Part shown: piece after piece, positions 26,641-35,676 of the stretch
How the letters are laid out: each line of letters starts with the position of its first letter
How positions within the stretch are numbered: the first letter of the stretch is position 1
DNA from: Paraburkholderia dilworthii
GTDB taxonomy: Bacteria; Pseudomonadota; Gammaproteobacteria; Burkholderiales; Burkholderiaceae
Length of the DNA: 51,940 bases
Direction: 5' to 3'
NCBI RefSeq assembly: GCF_000472525.1
Contig: NZ_AWZT01000046.1
Coordinates: 1-51,940, forward strand
Position numbers and translations under genes: made by a program
The notes under the pieces: model-generated
The model's database searches: none
Told to the model about the DNA's origin: nothing
The model's input: only the letters and a program-made list of their open reading frames with translations

Positions 26641-26700
26641 AAGCCGCTTTACGTGAATCATGGACCGAGCTTGATACAACATCACAAAATGGGATCCTAA

Positions 26701-28152
26701 ATGAAAGAGACGTTTCTATTTATAGACGGAAGCCACATTCCAGCCGCTGGGAAAGCAACGTTCGACCGCCGCAATCCTCTCGACGGCGAAGTGGCAACCC
26801 GCGCTGCTGCTGCTTCCGTGTCCGATGCACAGGCTGCCGTGCGCAGTGCTGCGCAGGCATTCCCCGCATGGGCTGCCGTGGGGCCTGGAAAGCGGCGTTC
26901 GCTTCTGGATGGGGCCGCACGGGTCCTCGCAGCAAAATCCGACGCACTTGTGGCGGCCATGATGGCCGAGACGGGAGCCTCCGAAGTCTGGGCGCGCTTT
27001 AACATACATCTAGGTGTCGAGTCATTGCGCGAAGCGGCGGCAATGACAACGCAGATCGCTGGTGAAGTCATTCCCTCGGATATCCCAGGGAGCCTCGCTC
27101 TCGGCGTGCGCCAGCCCGCTGGCGTAGTCCTGGGCATCGCCCCGTGGAACGCTCCCATCATTCTCGGGGTCAGGGCGATCGCGACTCCACTCGCATGCGG
27201 TAATACGGTCATCTTCAAGGGTTCGGAAGTGTGTCCGGCGACGCACGGTCTGATTGTCGACGCGCTTCACGAGGCTGGCTTGCCCAAAGGCGTGGTGAAC
27301 TTCGTCACGAACGCGCCAGAGGACGCAGCTTCGATCGTCGAAATCCTGATTACGGCGCCGGCTGTGAGGCGCGTGAACTTTACCGGCTCGACGCGTGTAG
27401 GAAAAGTCATCGCCCGACTTTGCGCTGACGCACTGAAGCCTGCGGTGCTCGAGCTCGGGGGAAAGGCCCCGCTGCTTGTCCTCGCGGATGCGGATATCGA
27501 CGCGGCCGTCGAAGGCGCGGCATTTGGGGCCTTTATCAATTCCGGTCAGGTTTGCATGTCGACGGAGCGGATTATCGTCGACGAGAGCATTGCCGATGCA
27601 TTCGTGGAACGTCTGCGTCTCAAGGCATCGTCATTGTCTCTGGGCGATCCGCGCAACGGACCGGTCGTGCTGGGCTCGGTCTTCGACATGTCAACCGTAC
27701 ATCGATGCAACGCGCTTATTGACGATGCGCTGGAGAAGGGAGCGACGCTTGTATGTGGCCGCCGTGCTACGGACACGCTGATGCCAGCGACGTTGCTGGA
27801 CAACGTAACTCCCGCAATGAAGATCTTCAGTGAAGAATCGTTCGGCCCTGTCAAGCCGATCGTGCGGGTGCGCGGCGATGAGGAGGCGATCGCGTGTGCA
27901 AACGACAATTCTTATGGTTTGTCTGCCGCGGTCTTCAGCCGCGACGTCGCGCGGGCAATGCAGGTCGCGGGTCGCATCCAGTCAGGCATTTGCCATATCA
28001 ACGGTCCGACGGTCCACGATGAAGCGCAAATGCCTTTCGGCGGCGTCAAGGAAAGCGGCATCGGCCGTTTTGGTGGACGCGCCGGGATAGCGGAATTCAC
28101 CGATCTTCGCTGGATTACCGTGCAGACAACGCCTCGTCACTATCCCTTCTGA
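26701..28152 (+). CDS. Aldehyde dehydrogenase (vanillin/salicylaldehyde/benzaldehyde type)
   Basis: A 483-residue NAD(P)-dependent aldehyde dehydrogenase. Key residues are the Asn in APWNAPIIL, the Glu in LELGGKAPLLVL (near residue 250) and the catalytic Cys in NSGQVCMSTERI (near 285), plus the C-terminal EESFGPVKPI and PFGGVKESGIGRFGG blocks. The profile fits aromatic-aldehyde dehydrogenases such as vanillin or salicylaldehyde dehydrogenase. It is 60 bases downstream of the decarboxylase and would oxidise its benzaldehyde product to the benzoate. It is the last intact gene before a decayed stretch. Confidence 0.92.
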   Translation: MKETFLFIDGSHIPAAGKATFDRRNPLDGEVATRAAAASVSDAQAAVRSAAQAFPAWAAVGPGKRRSLLDGAARVLAAKSDALVAAMMAETGASEVWARFNIHLGVESLREAAAMTTQIAGEVIPSDIPGSLALGVRQPAGVVLGIAPWNAPIILGVRAIATPLACGNTVIFKGSEVCPATHGLIVDALHEAGLPKGVVNFVTNAPEDAASIVEILITAPAVRRVNFTGSTRVGKVIARLCADALKPAVLELGGKAPLLVLADADIDAAVEGAAFGAFINSGQVCMSTERIIVDESIADAFVERLRLKASSLSLGDPRNGPVVLGSVFDMSTVHRCNALIDDALEKGATLVCGRRATDTLMPATLLDNVTPAMKIFSEESFGPVKPIVRVRGDEEAIACANDNSYGLSAAVFSRDVARAMQVAGRIQSGICHINGPTVHDEAQMPFGGVKESGIGRFGGRAGIAEFTDLRWITVQTTPRHYPF

Positions 28153-28223
28153 CAGGGATCTGAAATATCGAAGCACCAGCTCGCAGACGCTGTAATCGCC
28201 AACGAAAACCAATTGAACGCGCA

Positions 28224-28529
28224 ACGGCGTACTTCTGCATGTGCCTGCGGCTTCCGCCCAAAGGCCATATCGGCGGTCTCGCGGGGCTGGACCGAGCCGC
28301 GCTTGGCGTGCCGGACGAGGCCGCGATCGTCGAGCGGTATTGCAGCTTGCGCGGCATTGCATCGATCGAGCACTGGAATTTTTACCTCGCGTTCAGCTTC
28401 TTCCGGCTCGCGGCCATCGCGCAGGGCGTGAAAAAGCGTGCGCGTGGCGGCAATGCATCGAATGAAAAAGCGCGCCAGGTAGGCGAAACGGCCGGTGCGC
28501 TCGCAAAAATGGGCGTCGACCTCATCTGA
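28224..28529 (+). pseudogene. APH/ACAD10-like phosphotransferase, C-terminal remnant
   Basis: About 100 codons remain. From AYFCMCLRLPPKGHIGGLAG through HWNFYLAFSFFRLAAIAQG the sequence matches the C-terminus of the aminoglycoside-phosphotransferase-like family that usually precedes an SDR and an acyl-CoA dehydrogenase in proteobacteria. The kinase core, with its HGD and DWE motifs, is missing: sequence upstream of about 28224 is unrelated and belongs to the spacer after the aldehyde dehydrogenase. It is a truncated gene, and the next two genes of that classic operon are also broken. Confidence 0.75.
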
Positions 28530-28560
28530 CGCCTGGCATTTGACGCATACATCCGGATAT

Positions 28561-29340
28561 ATGAAGGAGACGGTTTCGACTACTAATTTGTTCGATCTGC
28601 GCCGCAAGATTGCCCTGATCCCGGGCGCGAGCCGCGGCATTGGCGAAGAAATCGCGAACCTGCTCGCAGAGCAGGGCGCCCATGTGATCGTGTCGAGCCG
28701 CAAGCTCGAGGACTGCGAGAGCGTCGCGCGCGGGATCAGGGAAGCAGGCGGCAGCGCCGAAGCGTATCCGTGCCACGTGGGGCGTCTCGACGACATTAAG
28801 GGCGTTTTCCAGCACATCCGCTCGATACATGGCCGGCTGGACATCCTCGTGAGCAACGCAGCGGCGAATCCGTATTTCGGCCACATTCTCGACACCGGTC
28901 TTTCGTCCTTCGAAAAGACGGTGGAGGTCAACTTGCGTGGCTACTTTTTCATGTCGGTCGAGGCGGGCAAGCTGATGCGCGAGCACGGCGGCGGCGCGAT
29001 CGTCAGCACCGCTTCCGTCAACGCGCTGCAGCCCGGCGACAAGCAAGGCATCTATTCGATCACGAAGGCGGCAGTGGTCAATATGACGCGCGCGTTCGCC
29101 AAGGAGTGAGGGCCGCTCGGCATTCGCGTGATTGCCTTGCTGCCCGGCCTCACCTAGACCAAATTCGCCGGAGCGCTGTTCGAAGACCAGGCCATGTACG
29201 AAAGCTGGATGACGAAGATTCCGCTGCGCCGACACGCGGAGCCGCGTGAGATGGCCGGCACGGTGCTGTATCTCGTCTCCGAAGCGGCGAGCTACACCAA
29301 CGGCGAGTGCACCGTCGTTGACGGTGGGCTGACGATCTGA
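28561..29340 (+). pseudogene. SDR-family oxidoreductase with two in-frame stop codons
   Basis: An otherwise complete SDR of about 260 codons: IPGASRGIGEEIA cofactor loop, SNAAANP, STASVNAL with Ser, YSITKAAVVN with Tyr and Lys, and a normal C-terminus ending VVDGGLTI at 29340. A TGA at 29107 replaces what is usually Cys in KECGPLGIRV, and a TAG at 29152 follows ALLPGLT. The frame is otherwise unbroken. The AAGGAGA that looks like its ribosome site is at 28563-28569, inside the current first codons, which suggests that the original start was near 28573 and has also mutated. Confidence 0.8.
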
Positions 29341-29407
29341 TCAAGGGAGCGGCGCGCCATCGGCGCTTGCGCCGCGCGACATTCACCAGAATTGAAGGAA
29401 GAGCAAA

Positions 29408-30653
29408 ATGGACTTTGCCTATAGCCCGAAAGTCGAAGCGCTGTGCACGCAGGTGCGCGCGTTCATGGACACGCATATCGTGCCGCGCATCCATCAATGG
29501 CACGAGAAAGTGAACGCCGGACAGTATCCCGTTTCCTTCATGGAGGATCTGAAGGAGAAGGCGCGCGCGGAAGGCCTCTGGAACCTGTTCCTGCCGCATC
29601 TGCGCGACGACGAGCCGGGCACCCGGCTGACCAATCTCCGAGTACGCGCCGCTTGCCGAAATCATGGGACGTGTTTCCTAGGCCACCGAAGTATTCAACT
29701 GCAATGCGCCCGACACGGGCAACATGGAGCTGCTTCACATGTTCGCTACGCCCGCGCAACGCAAGAAGTGGCTCGAGCCACTGCTCGACGGCAAGATCCG
29801 GTCGGCGTTCGCGATGACGGAACCCGCGGTTGCCTCTTCGGACGCGACCAACATCACCACGTCCATTCGTCTCGATAGCGACGAATATGTGATCGATGGC
29901 CGCAAATGGTTCATCCCGAATGCGGCGCACCCGAATTGCCAGCAATTCATCGTCATGGGCAAAACGGACCGGGACGCGCCGGCGCACCGTCAGCAAAGCA
30001 TGGTTCTCGTGCCGCGCGACACGCCCGGCGTGAAGATCGTCCGCGATATCACGGTGATCGATCACACGGCGCCGGAAGGCCACTGCGAGATCGAATTCAA
30101 GGGCGTGCGCGTGCCGCGTTCGAATCTGCTCGGCGAGGAAGGCAGCGGCTTTGCGCTCGCCCAGGCGCGCCTTGGCCCGGGGCGCATTCACCACTGCATG
30201 CGCTCGGTCGGCGCCGCCGAACTGGCGCTCGAGCTGATGATCGAACGCGCGCAGGCGCGTACGGCGTTCGGCAAAAAGCTCTACCAGTACGGCTCCGTTG
30301 GGGAGTGGATCGCGAAGTCGCGCATCAAAATCGATCAGGCGCGGTTGTTCGTGCTGAAGGCCGCCTGGATGATCGACAACGTGGGCGCGAAGGAAGCGCG
30401 CCAGGAAATCGCCATGATCAAGGCGCTCGTGCCGACCGTGCACACCGCCGTATGCGAGCGGGCGATACAGACCTTCGGCGCGATGGGCCTGAGCCCCGAC
30501 ACGCCGCTGGCGGACAGCTGGACGTGGGGGCGTGCGTTGAAGTTCGCCGATGGCCCGGACGAGGTGCATCTCCAGAGCATTGCGCGCAAGGAGATCAAGG
30601 CGCGGCCCTACGAACCGGGCCACGAGAGTCCCTATCTGACTCCGGCAGTGTAA
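29408..30653 (+). pseudogene. Acyl-CoA dehydrogenase with frameshift and stop
   Basis: About 415 codons in total. The first part (MDFAYSPKVEALC to about 29635) and the second part (from EYAPLAEIMGRV onward) are in different frames: one extra base at about 29640 in CTCCGAG explains this. A TAG at about 29693 then replaces a usual Trp in the VSWATEVFN region. Downstream, the FAD and substrate blocks AFAMTEPAVASSD, APEGHCEIEF, GPGRIHHCMRSVG and the C-terminal IQTFGAMGLSPDTPLA are intact. With the APH remnant and SDR this completes a broken APH-SDR-ACAD operon. Confidence 0.82.
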
Positions 30654-30667
30654 GCAACGCCAGCGCG

Positions 30668-31297
30668 TTAGCGAGACGTCTCGCGACTGCTTTCGGACTC
30701 GTCGAGGAGCGATCGCGTTTGTTCCGAACGCTGTGCGACGAGCATGCCTTCAAACGTATCCATCAAGTTCGACACCGCGTAGCCCCGGGGCCCCGAGCCG
30801 CGCCGGCTCGCCGCTGTCCCCGCCCGCCTCCCAGGCGGCCAGCGCGGCATTGACATAGATGCCGACGAGCGAAAGCCGGTGATCGACGATCGCCGGGTCG
30901 ATGTCCGGCAGCAGATCCCGCAGCATCGCTGATAGCTCATGTTCCACTTGTTTTCCAGCGCCTCGCGCGGGAACGCGTGATCGTTCAACTGCAGGTTGGC
31001 GATCATGCGGATGTAGGTCGCTGGCCTGTTCGATCGGGCCAGCTCGGGCATCGGAAAGAGCAACGCCCCCAATACCGCGCGCACGCTCAGCACGCTGTCC
31101 GCCTCCAGTTTGTCCACCACTGCCTGACGGTCTTCGTCGATGAGGCGCGCACCGTCCGCGACCAGCTCGCGCGTGAGTTCGAGCTTTCGTGAGCTTTGCG
31201 CCGCCATCAACACTTGGGCGCGGCCGCACCGACGAACTGAACAAACGCGCGATGCTCCGTCCGTCTCCCAATAATTTGACATAATTAAAGTTGCCAC
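30668..31297 (-). pseudogene. TetR-family regulator, frameshifted and lacking its HTH
   Basis: The C-terminal domain is spread over two frames. RQAVVDKLEADSVLSVRAVL and RPATYIRMIANLQLND lie in one, ELSAMLRDLLPDIDPAIVDH to AALAAWEAGG in another, then FEGMLVAQRSEQTRSLLDE back in the first. Shifts fall near 30940 and 30780. No helix-turn-helix domain is recognisable upstream. It resembles the regulator often found beside APH-SDR-ACAD operons and has decayed with them. Confidence 0.6.
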
Positions 31298-31863
31298 CGG
31301 TTTTAAGTAGGACTGCTTGGCATAGATGCGGATGTTTTATAAACCTGCGTCCCATCCGAACCATACGAGTCAGCACGTAGGGAGACGCCGCGGAGTTGCC
31401 AGGGGTGTAGCGGGATAACCCGCGCCTTATCACGGCGAAGAGGCGCGACGGGAAAAGCACGAGAGAAGGGGAGGGGATAAGGCGTCTATTCGGCCATTGC
31501 AGACGCTCAGCTATCGTCCCTCATCGGGCGGCTGCACGCTGCTAACCGGCCGTTCGCCGGAGCCGAATCCGGAGCTGGCGACTCTCAGATCGGCGAACTC
31601 ACACTCCCGACCCAACTCGGCCGTTCGGTCCACCTCCAGACGGAGGGCTGCTTTGAAGGTACAACGGCCATTCGTGTTGTCGTGTTAGGCGGCCAGCCCC
31701 CGGCCTAAGCTGGTATCGGCGGACGATACGGCGCCGGGTCAAGGCCGGCTTCCAGACGTGAAATGCGGCCGGACTGGTCAGGCGACTTTTGTGCCGCTGA
31801 TCCACTTCAACAGGATGACAGGATTGAACGTCCCGCCAAACGGGGTTTAGGCCCGCCGACCGG
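31298..31863. other. Spacer with no supported gene
   Basis: About 565 bases between the TetR remnant and the APC permease stop. Open frames are short and motif-free. An AT-rich patch near 31270-31300 (TTGACATAATTAAAG) could be promoter-like. The stretch at 31500-31800 is probably old IS or gene debris, but I cannot name it. Confidence 0.35.
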
Positions 31864-33207
31864 CTAGATCGCCACCTCCGGCGGTGCCTGCTGGAACAGT
31901 CGCGTGATCCAGCATAGATACGCGAGCCCCATCACGAACCAGATCGCGCCGAGTACGAGGGCGGTTTTTTCCAGGCTCGCCAGCAGCCAGATATCCGAGA
32001 CCGCGCCGATCAACGGAAAGATCAATCCGCCGACGAAACCCATCCGTTCCCCTTTTTGCGCATCCTGCCGGCTTGCCATATACAGGCGGATCACGCATAG
32101 ATTGACTGCGGTGAACGCGAGAAATGCACCGAAATTGATGAACGACGTCGACGTCGCGACATCAAGCTTCAGCGCGACTAGGCCGACGATGCCCGCAATC
32201 GCGATGTTGATCGCCGGGGTCTTGAACTTCGGGTGAACGAAGCCGAAGATCCTGCGCGGCAGAATCTGATCGCGGCCCATCGCATAGAGCAGGCGCCCGA
32301 CGCTCGCCTGCGCCGAGATGCCCGAAGCGAACTGCGCAAGAATCAGCCCGGCAAGAAACACGCTGACGAAAATATCGCCGCCGATCATCTTCGCGACTTC
32401 GAACGCAGCCGAATCGGCGTCCTTGAACTCGACGCCCGGATGCGCGAGCTGCATCGTGTACGCGGCCAGCACGAAGATAGCGCCGCCGATCAAGGCGATC
32501 CACAGGATCGCGCGCGGCATGTTCTTCTTCGGATCGATAGTTTCTTCAGTGAGCGTCGATACGGCGTCGAACCCGAGGTACGAATACGCGGCGATCGCCG
32601 CTCCGGCCATGGTCGCTGCGAACGGCACGTGCGGTTTGAAGAAAGGTTCGGCCATCGCGATGCCGCCTGGACCGGCGGCCGCTGTCGCGTAGTGCCAGCA
32701 GAGCGCGACAAACAGCGCGACGATCGCCAGTTGAACGACCATCAGTACGATGTTAAAGCGCGCTGCCAGTTCGATCCCGACGATGTTCAGCGCACTGGTC
32801 AGCACGATGAACGCGACGATCCAGATCCACGTCGGCACGTGCGGAAATGCGGAATTAAGATACGCGGCGCCGATTAGCCAGATCACCATCGGCAGGAAGA
32901 AGTAGTCGAGCAGCGTCGCCCAGCCGATCATGAAGCCGAGCTGCGCATTGAAGGTCTGCCGCGTGTAGGTATAGGCGGAACCCGCGACCGGATAGCGCCG
33001 GGCAAGCTTGCCGTAGCTTAGCGCTGTGAACGCGATCGCGACGAGGGCGAGCAGGTAGGCGAGAGCGGCGGTGTCGTGGCTGGCTTTCGCGAGCACGCCA
33101 TACGTGCCGTACACGATCAGCGGCGCCATATAGGCGAGGCCGAACAGCAGCACGGACGGCAGGCCGAGTGTGCGTTTCAGGTGAGATTGCTCTTTTGCGT
33201 CTTCCAT
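31864..33207 (-). CDS. APC-superfamily amino acid/polyamine permease
   Basis: A 447-residue inner-membrane transporter with about 12 hydrophobic segments. The first helix carries the APC signature GLAYMAPLIVYGTYGVLA, and later blocks include AAIAAYSYLGFDAVSTLTEETIDPKKNMPRAI read in parts and FASGISAQASVGRLLYAMGRD. The EETIDPKKN loop is characteristic of amino acid-polyamine-organocation permeases. It lies 87 bases downstream of the nitrilase-family gene in the same direction, so it probably imports the amide, amino acid or amine handled by that enzyme. Confidence 0.93.
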   Translation of the reverse strand: MEDAKEQSHLKRTLGLPSVLLFGLAYMAPLIVYGTYGVLAKASHDTAALAYLLALVAIAFTALSYGKLARRYPVAGSAYTYTRQTFNAQLGFMIGWATLLDYFFLPMVIWLIGAAYLNSAFPHVPTWIWIVAFIVLTSALNIVGIELAARFNIVLMVVQLAIVALFVALCWHYATAAAGPGGIAMAEPFFKPHVPFAATMAGAAIAAYSYLGFDAVSTLTEETIDPKKNMPRAILWIALIGGAIFVLAAYTMQLAHPGVEFKDADSAAFEVAKMIGGDIFVSVFLAGLILAQFASGISAQASVGRLLYAMGRDQILPRRIFGFVHPKFKTPAINIAIAGIVGLVALKLDVATSTSFINFGAFLAFTAVNLCVIRLYMASRQDAQKGERMGFVGGLIFPLIGAVSDIWLLASLEKTALVLGAIWFVMGLAYLCWITRLFQQAPPEVAI

Positions 33208-33294
33208 GATGTCTCCAGGCCCTGATACAGGTAGAACGGTCGGATGCGCAGCGGACGCTGCGCATGCGTGTCGTGCTAACGAAGGTCGACGATG

Positions 33295-34140
33295 TCAATC
33301 GATACGGAGGCGCGGCGCTTCGATCTCCAAGGCGCGCGAGCCGTTCGCCATATCGACGCGCGTGAGCCCCAGCGGTACGCGCGCGTCGTGCAGATACCGA
33401 TAGTGCTCACGGCTCGCTTCGAGCCGCGCCAGGTCGATGCGCGCGCGTACCAGCGCTTCCTGCGCGTCTGCTAACGCCACGACTTCGCCGAACGGATCGA
33501 TGAGCGTGGATTCGCCTGGGAACGTCAGATTGTCGTCGCCTGAACCGCAGCGGTTCACCATCACCGCGAACAGCTGGTTTTCCATCGCGCGAGCGACGAT
33601 CGCGCGCCGGTGCACCGGACCGAACGGATCCATGTTGCCGTTGGTGACGATCAGCAGGTCCGCGTCAAGCGCTGCGAGCGCGCGGGCCGTTTCAGGAAAC
33701 TCGATGTCGTAGCAGATCAGCAGGCCCACCGTAATGCCGTTCCACACGCACGTCTCGAAGCGGTTGCCAGGCGTAAACACGCCGACATCCGACGCCCACA
33801 GATGCGTCTTTCGATAGCGCAGTGCGATTTCGCCGTATTCGTCCACCAGTACCGTCGTGTTGTAGAACCTTGCGCCGTCACGTTCAGCCAAGCCCACCGC
33901 AACCGAGACGCCAGCGCGGCGTGCGGCGTCGCGCACGGCGGTAAGCATTGGACCGTCGATCGGCTGCGCGACGTCGGTGATATTGTCGCGGGTCGGGAAT
34001 CCCGACAGCGTGGCCTCCGGGAAGACGACGAGCTTCGTGCCGCCACCAGTATCGGCGCGGCCAATCATCTCGATCACTTTGCGCGCGTTGTGCTCGACGT
34101 TGCCGTCCGAGAGCGCGAGCTGCGCGAGTTCTACCTGCAT
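33295..34140 (-). CDS. Carbon-nitrogen hydrolase (nitrilase superfamily)
   Basis: A 281-residue amidase-type enzyme. The Glu-Lys-Cys triad is visible: Glu in VVFPEATLSG near residue 42, Lys in YRKTHLWASD near 110, and Cys in LLICYDIEFPETAR near 144. The size and the DIEFPE after the Cys match the aliphatic amidohydrolase or carbamoylase branch rather than true nitrilases. It is divergent from a LuxR regulator and co-directional with an APC permease, forming a small nitrogen-compound uptake and hydrolysis unit. The substrate is unknown. Confidence 0.92.
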   Translation of the reverse strand: MQVELAQLALSDGNVEHNARKVIEMIGRADTGGGTKLVVFPEATLSGFPTRDNITDVAQPIDGPMLTAVRDAARRAGVSVAVGLAERDGARFYNTTVLVDEYGEIALRYRKTHLWASDVGVFTPGNRFETCVWNGITVGLLICYDIEFPETARALAALDADLLIVTNGNMDPFGPVHRRAIVARAMENQLFAVMVNRCGSGDDNLTFPGESTLIDPFGEVVALADAQEALVRARIDLARLEASREHYRYLHDARVPLGLTRVDMANGSRALEIEAPRLRID

Positions 34141-34215
34141 ATGAATTGTCTCCTTCTAGATACCGTGCAGTGGCGGGATGCCATGCCGCCGTGTTTTCGT
34201 CCGAAGGCATTATCA

Positions 34216-34256
34216 GGGTATTATTTTTGTCCAGAAATTACCCACAAGGGTTACCC
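34216..34256. promoter_or_regulatory. Cluster of GGGTA/TACCC half-sites before the LuxR gene
   Basis: GGGTA (34216-34220), TTACCC (34238-34243) and the palindrome GGGTTACCC (34248-34256) lie in the 130-base divergent region between the nitrilase-family and LuxR genes, just ahead of the LuxR gene's ribosome site. They look like repeated half-sites of one dimeric regulator, plausibly the LuxR protein acting on itself. Confidence 0.35.
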
Positions 34257-34270
34257 CACCGGAGAATGAG

Positions 34271-35098
34271 ATGGAATTCGAATGGCGCGATCTCGCGTTT
34301 CATCGGGAGATCGGCTCGGCCATCGACGCCCTCGATGGCCCGCATTTCTGGGCCCGTCTGACGCGCGTGCTGGAGCGGCATATCGGCTTCGACAGCTGGG
34401 TCGCGTTGCGCTTCGCGCGCGACGCGCCACCCCTCGTGTGCGCCGAGCAGGCGATGCCGGACGGTAAGGTCGACCTGATGTTTCAGGACTATCTCGCGGC
34501 GCTCTATCAACTCGATCCGTTCTATCTCGCCGCATTCGAACAACGCGCGTCCGGCTTCTACACGCTCGCCGATGTGGCACCCGACAACTTCCGGATGACT
34601 GAGTATTATCAGCGCTACTTCAAGAAAAACATCATCGGCGACGAGGTGCATTTCAACGTCGTGATCGACGGCAATCACACGATGGGGTTTTCATTGGGCA
34701 ACAGGCGCCGCTACGACGAGCGCGAAATCGCGTTGCTCACGCTATTCTCGCCATGGGTCCTCGCGCTGATGCAGCAGCGGCTGCGTTACGAGGATTTTGG
34801 TGCAGGCCGCCACGATACACATGCAGCCGGGAGCGCACGGCCCGATTTTCCGGCGCGCTTCGGCGCGCTGACGGAAAAGAGCGGGCGAGCCGAGCTCACT
34901 GCCCGCGAGATCGAAGTGGCGATGCTGACGCTAAGCGGATTTTCGTCTCGCGCCATCGCGGAAAAGCTGTCGATTTCGTTCGAGACCGTACGCGCGCATA
35001 AAAAGCACATCTACGCAAAGCTCGGCATCGGGTCCCAGTCCGAACTGTTCGCGATGTTCTACGAGCCTGGGCGTACTGAGGTGGATACATCTTCGTGA
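34271..35098 (+). CDS. LuxR-family transcriptional regulator
   Basis: A 275-residue regulator with a C-terminal LuxR helix-turn-helix: LTAREIEVAMLTLSGFSSRAIAEKL followed by SFETVRAHKKHIYAKLGI, near residues 213-256. The N-terminal 200 residues (FHREIGSAIDALDGPHFWARL and onward) are not an obvious autoinducer domain or receiver; it resembles the orphan LuxR regulators beside amino acid transport genes. ATG 34271 has GGAG at proper spacing; a longer frame starts at 34178. It is divergent from the nitrilase-permease pair and probably controls it. Confidence 0.9.
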   Translation: MEFEWRDLAFHREIGSAIDALDGPHFWARLTRVLERHIGFDSWVALRFARDAPPLVCAEQAMPDGKVDLMFQDYLAALYQLDPFYLAAFEQRASGFYTLADVAPDNFRMTEYYQRYFKKNIIGDEVHFNVVIDGNHTMGFSLGNRRRYDEREIALLTLFSPWVLALMQQRLRYEDFGAGRHDTHAAGSARPDFPARFGALTEKSGRAELTAREIEVAMLTLSGFSSRAIAEKLSISFETVRAHKKHIYAKLGIGSQSELFAMFYEPGRTEVDTSS

Positions 35099-35298
35099 CG
35101 GCCATGCATGCGTGAATTCGCGTGAAACGCATGTCCGGCAACGCTTGCATCTGTTCGCCGCACGCCGTGCTCGCCCTTACTTGTCGACCTGGCGCGCCGC
35201 CCACAAGCGCCGGACCTCCGATCGAGGAGTTTTCGGCGCGGATGGTGTCGGGACCCTAGTTCCCGTTGGCCTCAGCGTCAGCTCGCCCACCTCGCGGA

Positions 35299-35600
35299 TT
35301 AGGGTCGCGCGCGGGCGCCGCAGTTGCTCAACAGGTCGCGGAACTCATTGATGACGGGAAACACCCGTGATTCCTATCCGCGCCTGCTTGTCGTGGGCCT
35401 TCTGCTCGGCGTGCTGTGAACCAGACCAGCAGCGGCCATGCCAAGTTCGGCGCAAACGGAATGCCGGGCTTGCGGATGGAAAGCAGGCCACAAGTGCGGT
35501 CGGTGCCCAGCGCCGCATCCAGCGGCACATATCGATCCACAGCTCCATCACCAACGTGCCATCGCCCGAGCAGATCTGTAAGGTCTAGCTCGCAGCCCGA
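35299..35600 (-). pseudogene. Rieske oxygenase alpha subunit, frameshifted C-terminal remnant
   Basis: Read across frames on the minus strand, this gives VPLDAALGTDRTCGLLSIRK, IPFAPNLAWPLLVWFT, then EQKAHDKQ, and finally VFPVINEFRDLLSNCGA before a stop. That order is the typical C-terminus of an aromatic ring-hydroxylating oxygenase alpha subunit (WPFxxWFT, EQxAxDxQ, xFPVIxxLRDLL). At least two frameshifts separate the pieces, and the Rieske and iron domains are absent. The rest of the 578-base gap between the LuxR gene and the serine hydrolase holds no gene. Confidence 0.6.
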
Positions 35601-35676
35601 CATACCCGATGAGGCCACCTACTTCGACAAACAAGCGCTTCGCGCCGCTTCTCTTAGGGCTGCGCTACGAGATGAC

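Noticed and set aside
29107..29109. TGA in the SDR as a possible selenocysteine codon replacing a Cys
   Set aside because: A TAG follows 45 bases later in the same frame, the position is not catalytic in SDRs, and the neighbouring genes are also broken. Decay is the simpler reading.
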